Assembly: GCF_018399035.1 (NCBI RefSeq)
Contig: NZ_CP073760.1
Span: 1,054,001 to 1,118,000, forward strand
Source: Thiocapsa sp.
GTDB lineage: Bacteria > Pseudomonadota > Gammaproteobacteria > Chromatiales > Chromatiaceae
DNA: 64,000 nt
Direction of reading: 5' to 3'
Under the pieces are notes generated by a model. That model was not told where the DNA came from and did no database searches. It saw only the letters and a list, made by a program, of their open reading frames with translations. Positions 17,026 through 24,805 of the stretch are shown here, one piece after another. The stretch's first letter is position 1; each line of letters starts with the position of its first letter. The position numbers and the translations under genes were made by a program.

Positions 17026-17610
17026 AGGCGCGGTCGCCCGAGCGGGGTCAGGGTAGGATGTTCAATCCCCCGGGGAAACCTCGGGGTCACCATTTAGCTG
17101 ACCCCGATCAATGGCGCGACCTCTTTTCTCGCACCCATGCACGCTCGTGTCGGTCGGGAAGTGCCACTTTGGTACCGTCAACGCGCCCGCGGTTCTCGTT
17201 GAAAGGTCGCGGATTCACTCCGATCCGCGCCAGTCACCCTTCTGGATCAAGGCGGTGGGGCTGCTCCGTTGGGAGTAGACACCCGGCCCCTGGCTCTTGC
17301 GAGCCCCGGAAAATCGTCGGTGCCCCACCAAGGTCCAAGTGGACCACGGAGGTGGGTGCGGGGCGGGGGCGCGGATCCCTAAAATCCAGGCGTCCCCGCC
17401 CCGCACCCACCGGGCCGCGGATTCACAGATCGCTGGCTCGGTGCCATGTCGGCACCGTCCAACCCCGTGCTGGCTCGATGGCGGAGGCGTCTCGGTCACA
17501 ACCGTTGCTCCCTGACGAATGTCGGCGGGAGATGTGCCGGCGGCCAATCAGGTCTGGAGGCTGTCCGCCAACCCCTTGTCCTGGCTCACCGGCGCATCGC
17601 CCATAGCCCT
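17026..17610. other. Non-coding stretch downstream of A1 and of the IS110 transposase, with a large hairpin
   Basis: About 585 bases without a convincing gene. The first 65 bases are identical to the flank after A4 (35071-35135). Next comes a 108-base repeat shared with 19.66 kb. At 17351-17368 and 17394-17411 lie the arms of a perfect 18-bp inverted repeat (GGTGGGTGCGGGGCGGGG and complement) with a 25-base loop. Because the region lies on the 3' side of the IS110 transposase, it may hold the element's end and guide RNA. Confidence 0.5.
17086..17193. repeat. 108-base dispersed repeat, copy 1 (second copy 19664-19772)
   Basis: The stretch starting GGGTCACCATTTAGCTGACC and ending CAACGCGCCCGC is present again at 19664-19772 with only a few differences. 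Its left end can fold as GGTCA-loop-TGACC. The two copies bracket the IS110 gene and the first HigBA pair, so they could mark a duplicated or transposed segment. Confidence 0.75.
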
Positions 17611-18627
17611 TCAGGCGAAGGCCCGATTGACATCGAAGTCGGTCCCCTCGCGCAGCATGTAGTAACAGGCCCGTGCCAGCTTGTGCGCCACCGTCTTGAT
17701 GGCGACTACGCCATTGGTCCGCGCGCGCTTGCGCTGGTAGTAACGCTTGATCGCGGGGTTGTAGCGTACCGCGAAGTTGGCCGCCTCCAGATAGGCCCAG
17801 GCGAGATATTTGTTGCCGCTCTTGGTGTTGCCCCGGCCCTTGCGTTTGCCGTTGGAGAGCCGCTCGCTGCCGACGAGGCGACAGTAGGAAGCGTAGTTGC
17901 CGACCCGGGCAAAGCGCTCGATGGGTCCGGTCTCCAACAGGATCGTCAACCCCAGCACCTGACCAATGCCGCTGGTGCCGAGCAGATGCCGGTACTCGGG
18001 CCGGCCTCTGACTTGCGCGCAGGCCTCGCGCTCCAACAGATCGATCGCCGCCTCTTGGCCGCGCATGGCCAGCAGGGTGCTCTGCACCGCCAGGGCCAAG
18101 TGCACATCCGGCAGCAACTCGCCCACGGTCTCGGTCGTCAGGCGTCGGATCGCATTGGCGCTCAGCGAGCGCCCGCGGTTGCGCGAGAACAGGTTCTGCA
18201 CCGCCAGGACGTTGGCCGTATGTTGCTGGACCAGGCGACTGCGCCGTCGCAGCAGATCGCGCACGGCACGCTGTTCCTTGGGGTAGATATAACCCTCCGG
18301 CAACAGCCCAAGACGCAGCAGCTTGGCCAACCAGGCGGCGTCGGAATCGTCGTCGCTGTACTTCAGCCCGCTGTACTGCACGATCGCCGCGGTGTTGGCC
18401 AAGTGCACCCGATAGCCCGCATCCATCAAGGCATCGACCAGCCAGTACCAGTTGTACGTCGATTCCACCACCAGTCCCGTGATCGCTTCGCGATACGGTG
18501 CCAAGGATTCCAGCACCAGCGCCGCGTCGTTCGCCAACCGCTTGCGATAGACCACGCGGTCTTCTTCGTCCAAAAGGGCCACGACGCTATTGTTGGAATG
18601 CAGATCGATTCCGCCGTAGAGTTTCAT
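17611..18627 (-). CDS. IS110-family transposase (DEDD recombinase)
   Basis: 338 residues. The N-terminal MKLYGGIDLHSNN carries the first Asp of the RuvC-like DEDD set. VVESTYNWYWL supplies the Glu and YSDDDSDAAWLAKLL the later Asp pair. The C-terminal Tnp_20 region (LGTSGIGQVLGLTILLE, SGNKYLAWAYLEAA) has the serine-type second active site. Such transposases use a guide (bridge) RNA encoded in a non-coding end. The upstream non-coding stretch is under 100 bases before a dispersed repeat begins, while the downstream side has some 500 bases. The frame is intact, so the element may be active. Confidence 0.85.
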   Translation of the reverse strand: MKLYGGIDLHSNNSVVALLDEEDRVVYRKRLANDAALVLESLAPYREAITGLVVESTYNWYWLVDALMDAGYRVHLANTAAIVQYSGLKYSDDDSDAAWLAKLLRLGLLPEGYIYPKEQRAVRDLLRRRSRLVQQHTANVLAVQNLFSRNRGRSLSANAIRRLTTETVGELLPDVHLALAVQSTLLAMRGQEAAIDLLEREACAQVRGRPEYRHLLGTSGIGQVLGLTILLETGPIERFARVGNYASYCRLVGSERLSNGKRKGRGNTKSGNKYLAWAYLEAANFAVRYNPAIKRYYQRKRARTNGVVAIKTVAHKLARACYYMLREGTDFDVNRAFA

Positions 18628-18714
18628 CGTCGACTCCTCCTGCCGGGTCTCCAGCTCTGGTGTTTTCTTCTACCTTAACTGTAGGCCCGCGGGCGGGGTC
18701 GGCTAGATGTTTAT

Positions 18715-18831
18715 CAGGTCTTGACTCGTGCCTTTTCTCATCAGGGGGCGGGCGGATCGGGAAAGTCAGTGCCGCATTCTGCCGTTGGCCGTCGGGACGG
18801 TGGAAGAGGACGACTGCAAAGTCGTCCGGAG
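18715..18831. repeat. REP-like module: GGTCAGGTCTTGACTCG motif plus GACGACT hairpin, copy 1
   Basis: About 117 bases nearly identical to 35132-35248. It begins with the CAGGTCTTGACTCGTGCC motif seen at many module edges. It ends with the hairpin GACGACT-GCAA-AGTCGTC preceded by GTGGAAGAG. A third, partial copy at 32752-32800 is interrupted by the DUF6399-type IS. The downstream GGGGACGGATTTATTTTCC (18868) also recurs at 21.19 and 22.21 kb. Confidence 0.7.
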
Positions 18832-18998
18832 TAAAAGGGGACGGAGTAAAAGGGGACACGCGAAGAAAGGGGACGGATTTATTTTCCAGCCATCCCGCCC
18901 TTACTAGCCCAACCCATCGGGTCTTTCCTTGCTGAACACAGCCGAAGCGGTGTCACGAGCGCCACCACCCGCCACGCGGACGACACTCACAGGGCAGT

Positions 18999-19295
18999 TC
19001 AAGCCGCCCGCGGCCTGACGTCCTGCTCCAGACGCTCGCCCAGGCGCTTGCGAGCCTCCTCAAGGTCGTAGTCCGCCTGGAGACCCATCCAGAACTCCTC
19101 CGATGTCCCGAAGTACCGCGCCAGGCGCAAGGCCGTATCGGCGGTGACGGCGCGCTGAGCGTGGACAATCTCGTTGATGCGCCGCGGTGGAACCCCGATG
19201 TCACGCGCCAGCCCGTTCTGGCTGACGCCCATGGGTATCAGAAACTCTTCGAGCAGCACCTCGCCGGGGTGTATGTTGTCGATGACAGGGGTCAT
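18999..19295 (-). CDS. higA: HigA-type XRE antitoxin (HigBA pair 1)
   Basis: 98 residues from ATG 19295; the frame opens earlier but the added N-terminus does not resemble HigA. It has IHPGEVLLEEFLIPMGVS, the helix-turn-helix LARDIGVPPRRINEIVHAQR and the usual ADTALRLARYFGTSEEFWMGLQ tail. It should bind and neutralise the HigB encoded just upstream and repress the pair's promoter. It follows higB by 14 bases. A duplicated fragment of its 3' end lies at 20.2 kb. Confidence 0.88.
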   Translation of the reverse strand: MTPVIDNIHPGEVLLEEFLIPMGVSQNGLARDIGVPPRRINEIVHAQRAVTADTALRLARYFGTSEEFWMGLQADYDLEEARKRLGERLEQDVRPRAA

Positions 19296-19309
19296 GTCGC
19301 TCCTCAATG

Positions 19310-19591
19310 TCAATGGTAATCGACGATCTCGACGGCATCCGCATTCCCGTCGCTCCAGACGAAGCAGATGCGCCACTGCCGATTGATGCGGATGCTGTAC
19401 TGCCCCGCGCGATCCCCACGCAGGGACTCCAGGCGATTGGCCGGGGGTATGCGCAAATCTTCCAGGGAGCGGGCATTGTTCAGCATACGGAGCTTGCGCC
19501 GGGCGATCTTCTGGACCTCCGAAGGGAGTCGGCGATCGCCCTCGCCGCCCCAGATCCGCTCGGTCGTCTTGTCGCGAAATGCGCTTATCAT
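19310..19591 (-). CDS. higB: HigB-type RelE-superfamily toxin (HigBA pair 1)
   Basis: 93 residues. MISAFRDKTTERIWGGE, the ARRKLRMLNNARSLEDLRIPP block, LRGDRAGQYSIRINRQWRICF and the terminal VEIVDYH are the standard HigB pattern. These toxins cut mRNA in the ribosomal A site. It is the first gene of a toxin-first pair, as usual for higBA. Two further pairs in the window (21.6 and 36.5 kb) have clearly diverged sequences, so they are separate systems and not recent copies. Confidence 0.9.
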   Translation of the reverse strand: MISAFRDKTTERIWGGEGDRRLPSEVQKIARRKLRMLNNARSLEDLRIPPANRLESLRGDRAGQYSIRINRQWRICFVWSDGNADAVEIVDYH

Positions 19592-19663
19592 GAACTTAAC
19601 TATAGCGCCAGGCGTTATGGGTCACAACGGGAAAAAAGCACGTGGGCCACGGGGTCGGCCACG

Positions 19664-19772
19664 GGGTCACCATTTAGCTGACCCCGATCAATGGCGCGAC
19701 CTCTTATCTCGCACCCATGCACGCTCGTGTCGGTCGGGAAGTGCGACATTGGTAACGCCAACGCGCCCGCAA
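19664..19772. repeat. 108-base dispersed repeat, copy 2
   Basis: Near-identical to 17086-17193, including the GGTCACCATTTAGCTGACC palindrome and the run TGCACGCTCGTGTCGGTCGG. It lies between the HigBA pair 1 promoter side and the IS1595 relic. Confidence 0.75.
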
Positions 19773-19876
19773 AGAGTCGTGAAGAAGACAGGCAGCGCAC
19801 GCGGGGTTGGCCGCCACGGGGCTTGTTGGTGTAGGATCCGCGGCGTTTCGAGGCCCCGACCGAGCGGATGCGTGCA

Positions 19877-20126
19877 TGATGCTGAACATTCAGAACCTGA
19901 TCGACGATGCGAAGTGCTACGACACCATCCGCGAGCTGCGCTGGCCGGAGGGGGTGCGCTGCGTGCATTGCCACGCGGCAGCCGTCACCAAGCGTCGTTG
20001 CTGCGGCCCCACCGCGGCATTTCGCAGGAGAGCTTGCCGGTGTACCTGAGCTTCTTTCAGTTCGTCCACAATGCTCGTGTCCGAGGCAAAGGCCTGTTGA
20101 ACTCACTGGCGGCGCTCCTGGGCTAA
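19877..20126 (+). pseudogene. IS1595-family transposase relic with large internal deletion
   Basis: The N-terminal zinc-ribbon part (LRWPEGVRCVHC and HAAAVTKRRC) reads in one frame from 19877. The C-terminal part (HRGISQESLPVYLSFFQFVH and NARVRGKG), standard for IS1595 ends, follows directly in another frame and stops at 20126. About 200 residues with the catalytic core are missing between them. It is an inactive remnant. Confidence 0.75.
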
Positions 20127-20225
20127 CTGTCCGAAACACATAAAGAGCCTGCCTTTTCAGAGCTACCTTTAAAGCCATGCCCAGACCCCGATCCCGGGGT
20201 CAATTCTGTCCTCGTGACAGTCCAG

Positions 20226-20365
20226 AGCGTCACGAGCGCCATCACCCGCCAGGCGGGCGACCCTCAAAGGGCCGTGCAAGCCGCCCGCGGCCTGACGTCC
20301 CGATCCAGACGCTCGCCCAGGCGCTTGCAAGCCTCCTCAAGGTCGTCGTCCGCCTGTAGACCCAC
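20226..20365 (-). pseudogene. Duplicated fragment of higA copy 1 3' end
   Basis: About 140 bases closely match 18953-19090, the 3' end and flank of higA pair 1 (shared: AAGCCGCCCGCGGCCTGACG, then CCAGACGCTCGCCCAGGCGC). No open frame remains. It shows a segmental duplication of the antitoxin end. Confidence 0.65.
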
Positions 20366-20403
20366 AACGGGGACACCAACCATCACGCCGCGATCTGTCC
20401 CAG

Positions 20404-20525
20404 CTAGCGAAGTTTGTCCAAGGTATCCGGGAACTTTCGCACCATCAGGATCAGCGCGGCCGCCTGAGCATTCGGCCTAGCGCGGCCCTGCTCCCAGTTC
20501 TCCAGGGTGCGGGTAGAGTCGAGTA
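20404..20525 (-). pseudogene. 3' exon of an XRE/HTH antitoxin gene cut by a group II intron relic
   Basis: On the minus strand the frame STRTLENWEQGRARPNAQAA continues to VRKFPDTLDKLR and a TAG at 20404. This is the recognisable C-terminal half of YiaG/HigA2-type antitoxins. It begins directly where the group II intron sequence ends (near 20530). No matching 5' exon was found on the far side of the intron relic. Confidence 0.55.
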
Positions 20526-20529
20526 AAAG

Positions 20530-21215
20530 GATAGAGTAGAGAGCAGGTTGCCAGCGCTGTAGTCCCGGCTTATCCGTTTCCGCCCCTTTCGTTTGGCGGT
20601 GCCTAAGTAGCCCGGGCGTGGTGCTGACAACCAGCCCTCCCTCATCAAACCGTGCATGCGGTTTTCCCGCACACGGCTTTCCGATGTGCTTCACAACAAG
20701 GCATGCACAACTTCAGTTGCTTGGCCTTGCCGTAGAGCGACCTCTGTAGCGTCCTGATCGTATTCGGAGTGACTAGCGATGAACGCAATCTCCCGATCCT
20801 CCTTCCATCACGGGCGACAGCGATTTCGTGACCTTATACGCTGGCGTTGGTGGTCTGGCCCACTTCCCGTCATGGATCTCCAGCACTGGACAGATCAGTC
20901 TTCAAGAACATGCCGCCCCTGCTACCCCGAGAGACGATGACCATCACTTCCGTTCTTCCAATGGCCACCCAACGGCCTTCCCCTTCTGTCCACAGGGTCG
21001 GCGTCTCCAACCTAATATTACGAGGCTACCTCTAGGTTCACTTGCGTTACGGCCTGCTCTTTTGCTGGGGGGAAACTTACGACCCCTTGTTACCAAGACG
21101 CCGCTTCCTCATGCTACCGAGTCGTACGGACAACTCCTCGGACGGGACTTCAACCCGCTAGACTTACTGTTGTTACTGCGAACGGACAGATTTATTTTCC
21201 AGGAGGTCGTAAGTT
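20530..21215 (-). ncRNA. Group II intron relic, ORF-less (intron 1A)
   Basis: The minus strand holds intron-type RNA sequence: a GTTGAAGTCCCG domain I segment near 21150 and a classic 34-base domain V at 20680-20647 (AGCCGTG stem, GAAA loop, CACGGTT return). A GATGAGGGAGGG domain VI leader follows. No reverse transcriptase frame is present between domains. A parallel copy lies at 39297-39910 (intron 1B). The 5' boundary is uncertain. Confidence 0.7.
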
Positions 21216-21255
21216 AATGGCAAAGGATCAAGCCTCAGTCTGAACCCCTGATGAG

Positions 21256-21279
21256 AAAAGACCGCTTCGGCGGTCTTTT
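21256..21279. terminator. Rho-independent terminator hairpin
   Basis: Perfect 10-bp stem AAAAGACCGC-TTCG-GCGGTCTTTT with a UUCG tetraloop, followed by CTTTT on the plus strand. The symmetric A/T flanks allow it to work in both directions. No intact gene ends here; it may be a relic of a lost gene. Confidence 0.8.
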
Positions 21280-21299
21280 CTTTTGCGTTGAAAAAGAGG

Positions 21300-21395
21300 G
21301 AAAAAAGGGATCGATTGGACTGGATTCGTAGCGCCCTTCCCAGAGTGTTCCCGAACGTGAGTCCTGACGGTTGACGAAGCGCGTCTGCGATCCGA
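21300..21395 (-). pseudogene. RAYT relic, central fragment
   Basis: The minus strand encodes TRFVNRQDSRSGTLWEGRYE, almost the same as residues around 107-126 of the full RAYT at 22.2 kb. Both ends run into unrelated sequence. It is an internal fragment only. Confidence 0.65.
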
Positions 21396-21545
21396 GCTGC
21401 GCGGGTGCCTGGAGCCAGACGATCAGGGCGCGCACGATGCCCATCGCGGCCGCGATCCGCGGCTCACCTCAAGCAAGCCGGAGCAGTGCACCCTTGAGGA
21501 ACCGGGATAAGCCCGGGACAGACACTGCCTTCCTTATGATTGACG

Positions 21546-21564
21546 TATTACGCTTAACGTAATA
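21546..21564. promoter_or_regulatory. Palindromic operator candidate for HigBA pair 2
   Basis: Inverted repeat TATTACG-cttaa-CGTAATA ends 10 bases before the higB start at 21575. Its position fits autoregulation by the HigA-type antitoxin. The AT-rich palindrome may overlap the promoter. Confidence 0.55.
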
Positions 21565-21574
21565 TCCTGCTCGC

Positions 21575-21853
21575 ATGATCAAATCGTTTCGCTGCAAGGA
21601 CACCGCCAAGCTGTTCGCCGGCCAAAGCCCGCAACACTTTCGCGCTTTCCAACGTGTTGCGGAGCGCAAACTGACGCAACTTCACGCCGCCATAACCCTC
21701 GAGTTTCTGCGCAGCCCACCAGGCAACCGTTTGGAAGCCTTGAGCGGAGATCGCACGGGACAGCACAGCATACGTATCAATGGCCAATGGCGCCTGTGCT
21801 TCATTTGGCGCGATGGCGATGCCTACGAAGTCGAGATCGTGGACTACCACTGA
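21575..21853 (+). CDS. higB: HigB-type toxin (HigBA pair 2)
   Basis: 92 residues with the HigB pattern: MIKSFRCKDTAKLFAGQSPQ, AERKLTQLHAAITLEFLRSP, LSGDRTGQHSIRINGQWRLC and the terminal VEIVDYH. It is a predicted ribosome-dependent mRNA interferase. It is followed 12 bases later by its antitoxin gene. A GAGGTG Shine-Dalgarno lies between the two. Confidence 0.9.
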   Translation: MIKSFRCKDTAKLFAGQSPQHFRAFQRVAERKLTQLHAAITLEFLRSPPGNRLEALSGDRTGQHSIRINGQWRLCFIWRDGDAYEVEIVDYH

Positions 21854-21865
21854 GGAGGTGATCGA

Positions 21866-22171
21866 ATGATTCCAATCAATGGCCTCAGGCCAGTGCATCC
21901 GGGTGAGATTCTGCGCGAGGATTTTCTGACACCACTGGGGATGAGCGTTAACGCCTTGGCGCACGCTTTGCGCGTACCGGCTACCCGCCTGCATGAGATC
22001 GTCAAGGAACGGCGCGCGATCAGCCCCGATACTGCTTTGCGGCTCGCGCGCTACTTCGGCGGTGATGCGCAATCGTGGCTGAATCTTCAGGCCTGTTTCG
22101 ATCTGAAGACCGCGGAACTGAGGTTACGCGACGTGATCGAACGCGAGGTCGAGCCGCGCGAGGCAGCTTGA
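21866..22171 (+). CDS. higA: HigA-type XRE antitoxin (HigBA pair 2)
   Basis: 101 residues. VHPGEILREDFLTPLGMSVN, the helix-turn-helix region ALAHALRVPATRLHEIVKER, and DTALRLARYFGGDAQSWLNL mark a HigA antitoxin. It would complex with the HigB upstream and bind the TATTACG palindrome. A four-unit CGCACCA tandem repeat follows its stop codon. Confidence 0.9.
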   Translation: MIPINGLRPVHPGEILREDFLTPLGMSVNALAHALRVPATRLHEIVKERRAISPDTALRLARYFGGDAQSWLNLQACFDLKTAELRLRDVIEREVEPREAA

Positions 22172-22175
22172 GCCG

Positions 22176-22203
22176 CGCACCACGCACCACGCACCACGCA
22201 CCA
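22176..22203. repeat. Tandem repeat, four units of CGCACCA
   Basis: Four perfect 7-base units directly after the higA pair 2 stop codon, followed by AAAAAAGGACAGATTTATTTTC, a RAYT-associated junction motif. Unit number may vary between strains. Confidence 0.85.
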
Positions 22204-22221
22204 CGCCAAAAAAGGACAGAT

Positions 22222-22941
22222 TTATTTTCCGCCCACCTCGCCAGGACCAACCGACTTGCAAGGCCGTCCGCGTCTCCGATTCTCGATTCGCCGGCTGAGG
22301 ATGGCCTCCACTTGATCCGCGAACCGTTGTCCTCCGGTGAGTTGTCCACGTTGCACAGCCTCGCGGATCAGCGTCCACTCCCCTTGCGGAATCGCGCCGC
22401 GCACGAACTCCCGATATCGCGCGGCTCGCTCAGAGGCCGTAGAACCCAGCGCTTCGTAACACGGATCGAGATCGAGCCAGTCGAGGGTGTCGTCTGCGCC
22501 GACGTGTCGGCGATAACTCGACCAGGGATAAGACGCCGGCGCATCGGTCATGCGGGCGCGCACCGGGTTGAGCTCGACGTATCGGCAACAGGCCAGCAAA
22601 TAGGCGTCGGTTTCGATCGGGCTGGATTTGTAGCGTCCTTCCCAGAGGGTTCCCGAACGTGCGTCCTGGCGGTTGACGAAGCGCGTCTGCCGCCCCGCCA
22701 GGCGTTTCATGAGTTGCCCGAGACCGGCGATCGCCTCGCCGGGCTGTAGGATCAAGTGAACGTGGTTCGTCATCAAACAGAATGCGTAAACCTGAACGTC
22801 GTAGAGGACTTTGAACGCCTCCAGGGTGTTGAGGTAGTACTGATAATCCGCTTCTTCGACAAACACCACCTGCTTGTTGTGGCCGCGCTGCACCACGTGA
22901 TGCGGATAGTTTGGAAGCACCACGCGACCGATTCTCGGCAT
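22222..22941 (-). CDS. REP-associated tyrosine transposase (RAYT, Y1/HUH), full length
   Basis: 239 residues. It has the N-terminal IGRVVLPNYPHHVVQRG, the HUH motif TNHVHLILQP, GTLWEGRYKSSPIETDAYLL, and RYVELNPVRARM with the late helix TLDWLDLDP. RAYTs act on single-stranded REP hairpins and spread REP/REPIN elements, which abound here. At the usual tyrosine position (R-x-x-R-Y-x-N-R in relatives) this copy has TRFVNR, so the catalytic tyrosine may be Phe. Relics of the same family lie at about 300, 21.3, 26.3 and 36.2 kb. Confidence 0.82.
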   Translation of the reverse strand: MPRIGRVVLPNYPHHVVQRGHNKQVVFVEEADYQYYLNTLEAFKVLYDVQVYAFCLMTNHVHLILQPGEAIAGLGQLMKRLAGRQTRFVNRQDARSGTLWEGRYKSSPIETDAYLLACCRYVELNPVRARMTDAPASYPWSSYRRHVGADDTLDWLDLDPCYEALGSTASERAARYREFVRGAIPQGEWTLIREAVQRGQLTGGQRFADQVEAILSRRIENRRRGRPCKSVGPGEVGGK

Positions 22942-23122
22942 GCTCCGGTCCTGCTTCGGATGGGTTCAGGCGCCAGTGTAGCAGGAGTCGCAGCAGACAC
23001 GATCTGTCCTCGGTCATGGCGCAATTATTCCGGATCGGCCCGAAATTTGCTGGTTCATCGACAGCGCCCATACCAGACAAGGAGATCGACCGCGTGCAAC
23101 CACGTCAGCAGGGATTTATACC

Positions 23123-23629
23123 TCATATAGGCACAAGCTCACATTTTTTGAATGCCTGGAATTTCAGCGTGAGTAAAGAGTCCAGCTCCTTCTTGTGCGT
23201 GGTGTGCGTTTGTTTTAGGCAGTCGGTGATTGCAGTTCGGAACTCGGCGAAATTAGGATAGTATTTCGAGTAGAGCACTTCTTTCTTGACGAACTTCCAC
23301 AACCTTTCGATCAGGTTCAAATTCGGTGAATAGGTGGGAAGATAAAGCAGTTCGATATTCAGCTGCAAAGCCAGCGCTGTGACGATATTGCACTTCTGGT
23401 AGCGCGCATTGTCCATCACCAGCGTGATTGGCACGTCGAGATTCAGCATGGCAATGCGTCGCAACAGGTCGCAGACGCTTACCGCAGTGATATAGGTATC
23501 GTTCGTCACCATCACCAGTTCATGCGTGATCGCGTTCAGCGCACCGAGCACGTTGAAACGTTTTCTCCCGGCGGAAGTCTTTAAAAAAAGGCGGGAGAAT
23601 GACCACAGAATGCCGAGAAAGGCACCCAT
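23123..23629 (-). CDS. IS630 transposase, orfB (DDE catalytic part)
   Basis: 168 residues from a nominal ATG, but the real entry is probably by -1 frameshift from orfA, which adds FVDAAHFV with the first catalytic Asp. LVMDNARYQKCN has the second Asp and YSPNLNLIERLWKFVKKEV the Glu. The protein would act as an orfA-orfB fusion of about 345 residues. Its end overlaps the IS terminal repeat. Confidence 0.85.
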   Translation of the reverse strand: MGAFLGILWSFSRLFLKTSAGRKRFNVLGALNAITHELVMVTNDTYITAVSVCDLLRRIAMLNLDVPITLVMDNARYQKCNIVTALALQLNIELLYLPTYSPNLNLIERLWKFVKKEVLYSKYYPNFAEFRTAITDCLKQTHTTHKKELDSLLTLKFQAFKKCELVPI

Positions 23630-24165
23630 TACAAAGTGAGCAGCATCGACAAAAAAATAGCGCGTTTACCCTGTCTGGCTTCTTCGATGCGCGGCTCTAA
23701 CTTATTGATAATAAACTGTTCTTGCTCCTCCGGATCGGCTTTCGAGGGGATGATTCCGACTCGTCTCGGAGCCATGCCGAGCGAATTGAGAAACCGCCCC
23801 ACGGCGCTCGGACTGCGCTTGATTCCCGTCAGCTCCTCGATCATGGCCGCCGCCTCGTTGATGGTCGCAGGCGGATGCGCGCGGAAATGGGCTTCGAGTC
23901 GATAGCGATGCTGCTCCAACTCGCTTATCGGGGCGTAGAAGTTGAGCTCCGTCAGCTTTTTGATACCACCGGACTGAAACATCCCTAGGTACTGCCGTAA
24001 GGTGTTGCTGGAAATTCCCGCGAGCCGACAAATCTCCCGGTGCGCAAGGCCTTGGCTCTTCAGCCACAGCACCTCCATTCGCCTGCGCACCCTTGGGTGT
24101 GGATGCTCGTAACGCAACTTCTGTATTGTCTTCAAATCCTGCTCGGAGAACTCGATTCTGATCAT
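23629..24165 (-). CDS. IS630 transposase, orfA (N-terminal DNA-binding part)
   Basis: 178 residues with two helix-turn-helix regions (LAHREICRLAGISSNTLRQY and the winged part INEAAAMIEELTG with SPSAVGRFLNSLG). It ends after a run of seven T that can slip (A TTT TTT, near 23648-23654). A -1 shift there would join RAIF to FVDAAHF, the start of the DDE core in orfB. Frameshift-made transposase is common in IS630 subgroups. Confidence 0.85.
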   Translation of the reverse strand: MIRIEFSEQDLKTIQKLRYEHPHPRVRRRMEVLWLKSQGLAHREICRLAGISSNTLRQYLGMFQSGGIKKLTELNFYAPISELEQHRYRLEAHFRAHPPATINEAAAMIEELTGIKRSPSAVGRFLNSLGMAPRRVGIIPSKADPEEQEQFIINKLEPRIEEARQGKRAIFLSMLLTL

Positions 24166-24805
24166 CGTCTAAAAAACACTACAAGGCGGCCCGTCGGTAG
24201 CGATAAGTCTAACTCGAAGTTAAAATGTTATCGAGCATTGCTGAGAGTCGACATAAGGAAAGTTGCGTTTATGCCTATAAAAGGTATAACCTGATCGAGC
24301 TCATGATCGTCGTGGCGATCATCGGGATCCTCGCCGCGATTGCTGTACCCCAATACCAGGCTTATGTGAACCGAGCCAAGATGACCGAAGCATTCATGGT
24401 CTTCGCCCGCCTGAAGAACGATGTCACAGAGTTCCATACCCGACATAGGCGCCTCCCGCTAAACAGCGAGCTGAGCGGTTTCGCAACACTCGGACGCCAA
24501 TCGCCCTATGTCGTCGCCATCGAGATCAACAATGTACCAGGCACGGACTACAACGAAAGGAACAACCCTGCGATCCGCATCTTCGTGAAAATGGATCCAA
24601 AGCAGTTCGCCGGGATGAATTACCAGTCCAACCAGATGATGTTCACCGCCGATACACGCGGACTTAATGGCGGGATCGCCTGGTCCTGCGGACCAGGCGA
24701 TAGGTCAGCGGTTAAACGAGCTTGGCTTCCGTCAACCTGTCGCGACTAAGAAAAACAATAAAGTAGACCCCGAAAATCGGACAGTAGTTTCGCGCGGCAT
24801 CGGGG

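Larger units (their letters stand above)
23119..24286 (-). mobile_element. IS630-family insertion sequence, 1168 bp, TA target duplication
   Basis: The left end is TACCTCATATAGGC and the right end reads, inverted, TACCTTTTATAGGC. It is flanked by TA at 23117-23118 and 24287-24288. It contains two overlapping transposase frames on the minus strand. The orfB stop codon lies inside the left terminal repeat. Target choice of TA is the IS630/mariner rule. Confidence 0.9.
23094..24749 (+). pseudogene. pilA: Type IV pilin gene (pilA-like) split by IS630
   Basis: The 5' piece is GTG 23094 (AAGGAG nine bases before it) encoding a short leader QPRQQG and the first base pairs of the Phe codon. The 3' piece from 24289 encodes NLIELMIVVAIIGILAAIAV and the rest of a 160-residue pilin to 24749. 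Removing the IS and one TA duplication restores GGA TTT AAC CTG, that is G-F-N-L-I-E-L, the exact prepilin-peptidase site. The mature part has the N-terminal hydrophobic helix and a C-terminal Cys pair (WSCGPG, STCRD). As it stands no processable pilin can be made. Confidence 0.88.

Noticed and set aside
17446-18678. 410-codon plus-strand frame opposite the IS110 transposase
   Set aside because: Antisense shadow; no domain likeness, and the minus strand carries the DEDD motifs.
24225-24749. Apparently complete 174-residue pilin gene starting inside the IS
   Set aside because: Its first 22 codons are IS630 end sequence. The true leader and start lie at 23094 on the other side of the element.
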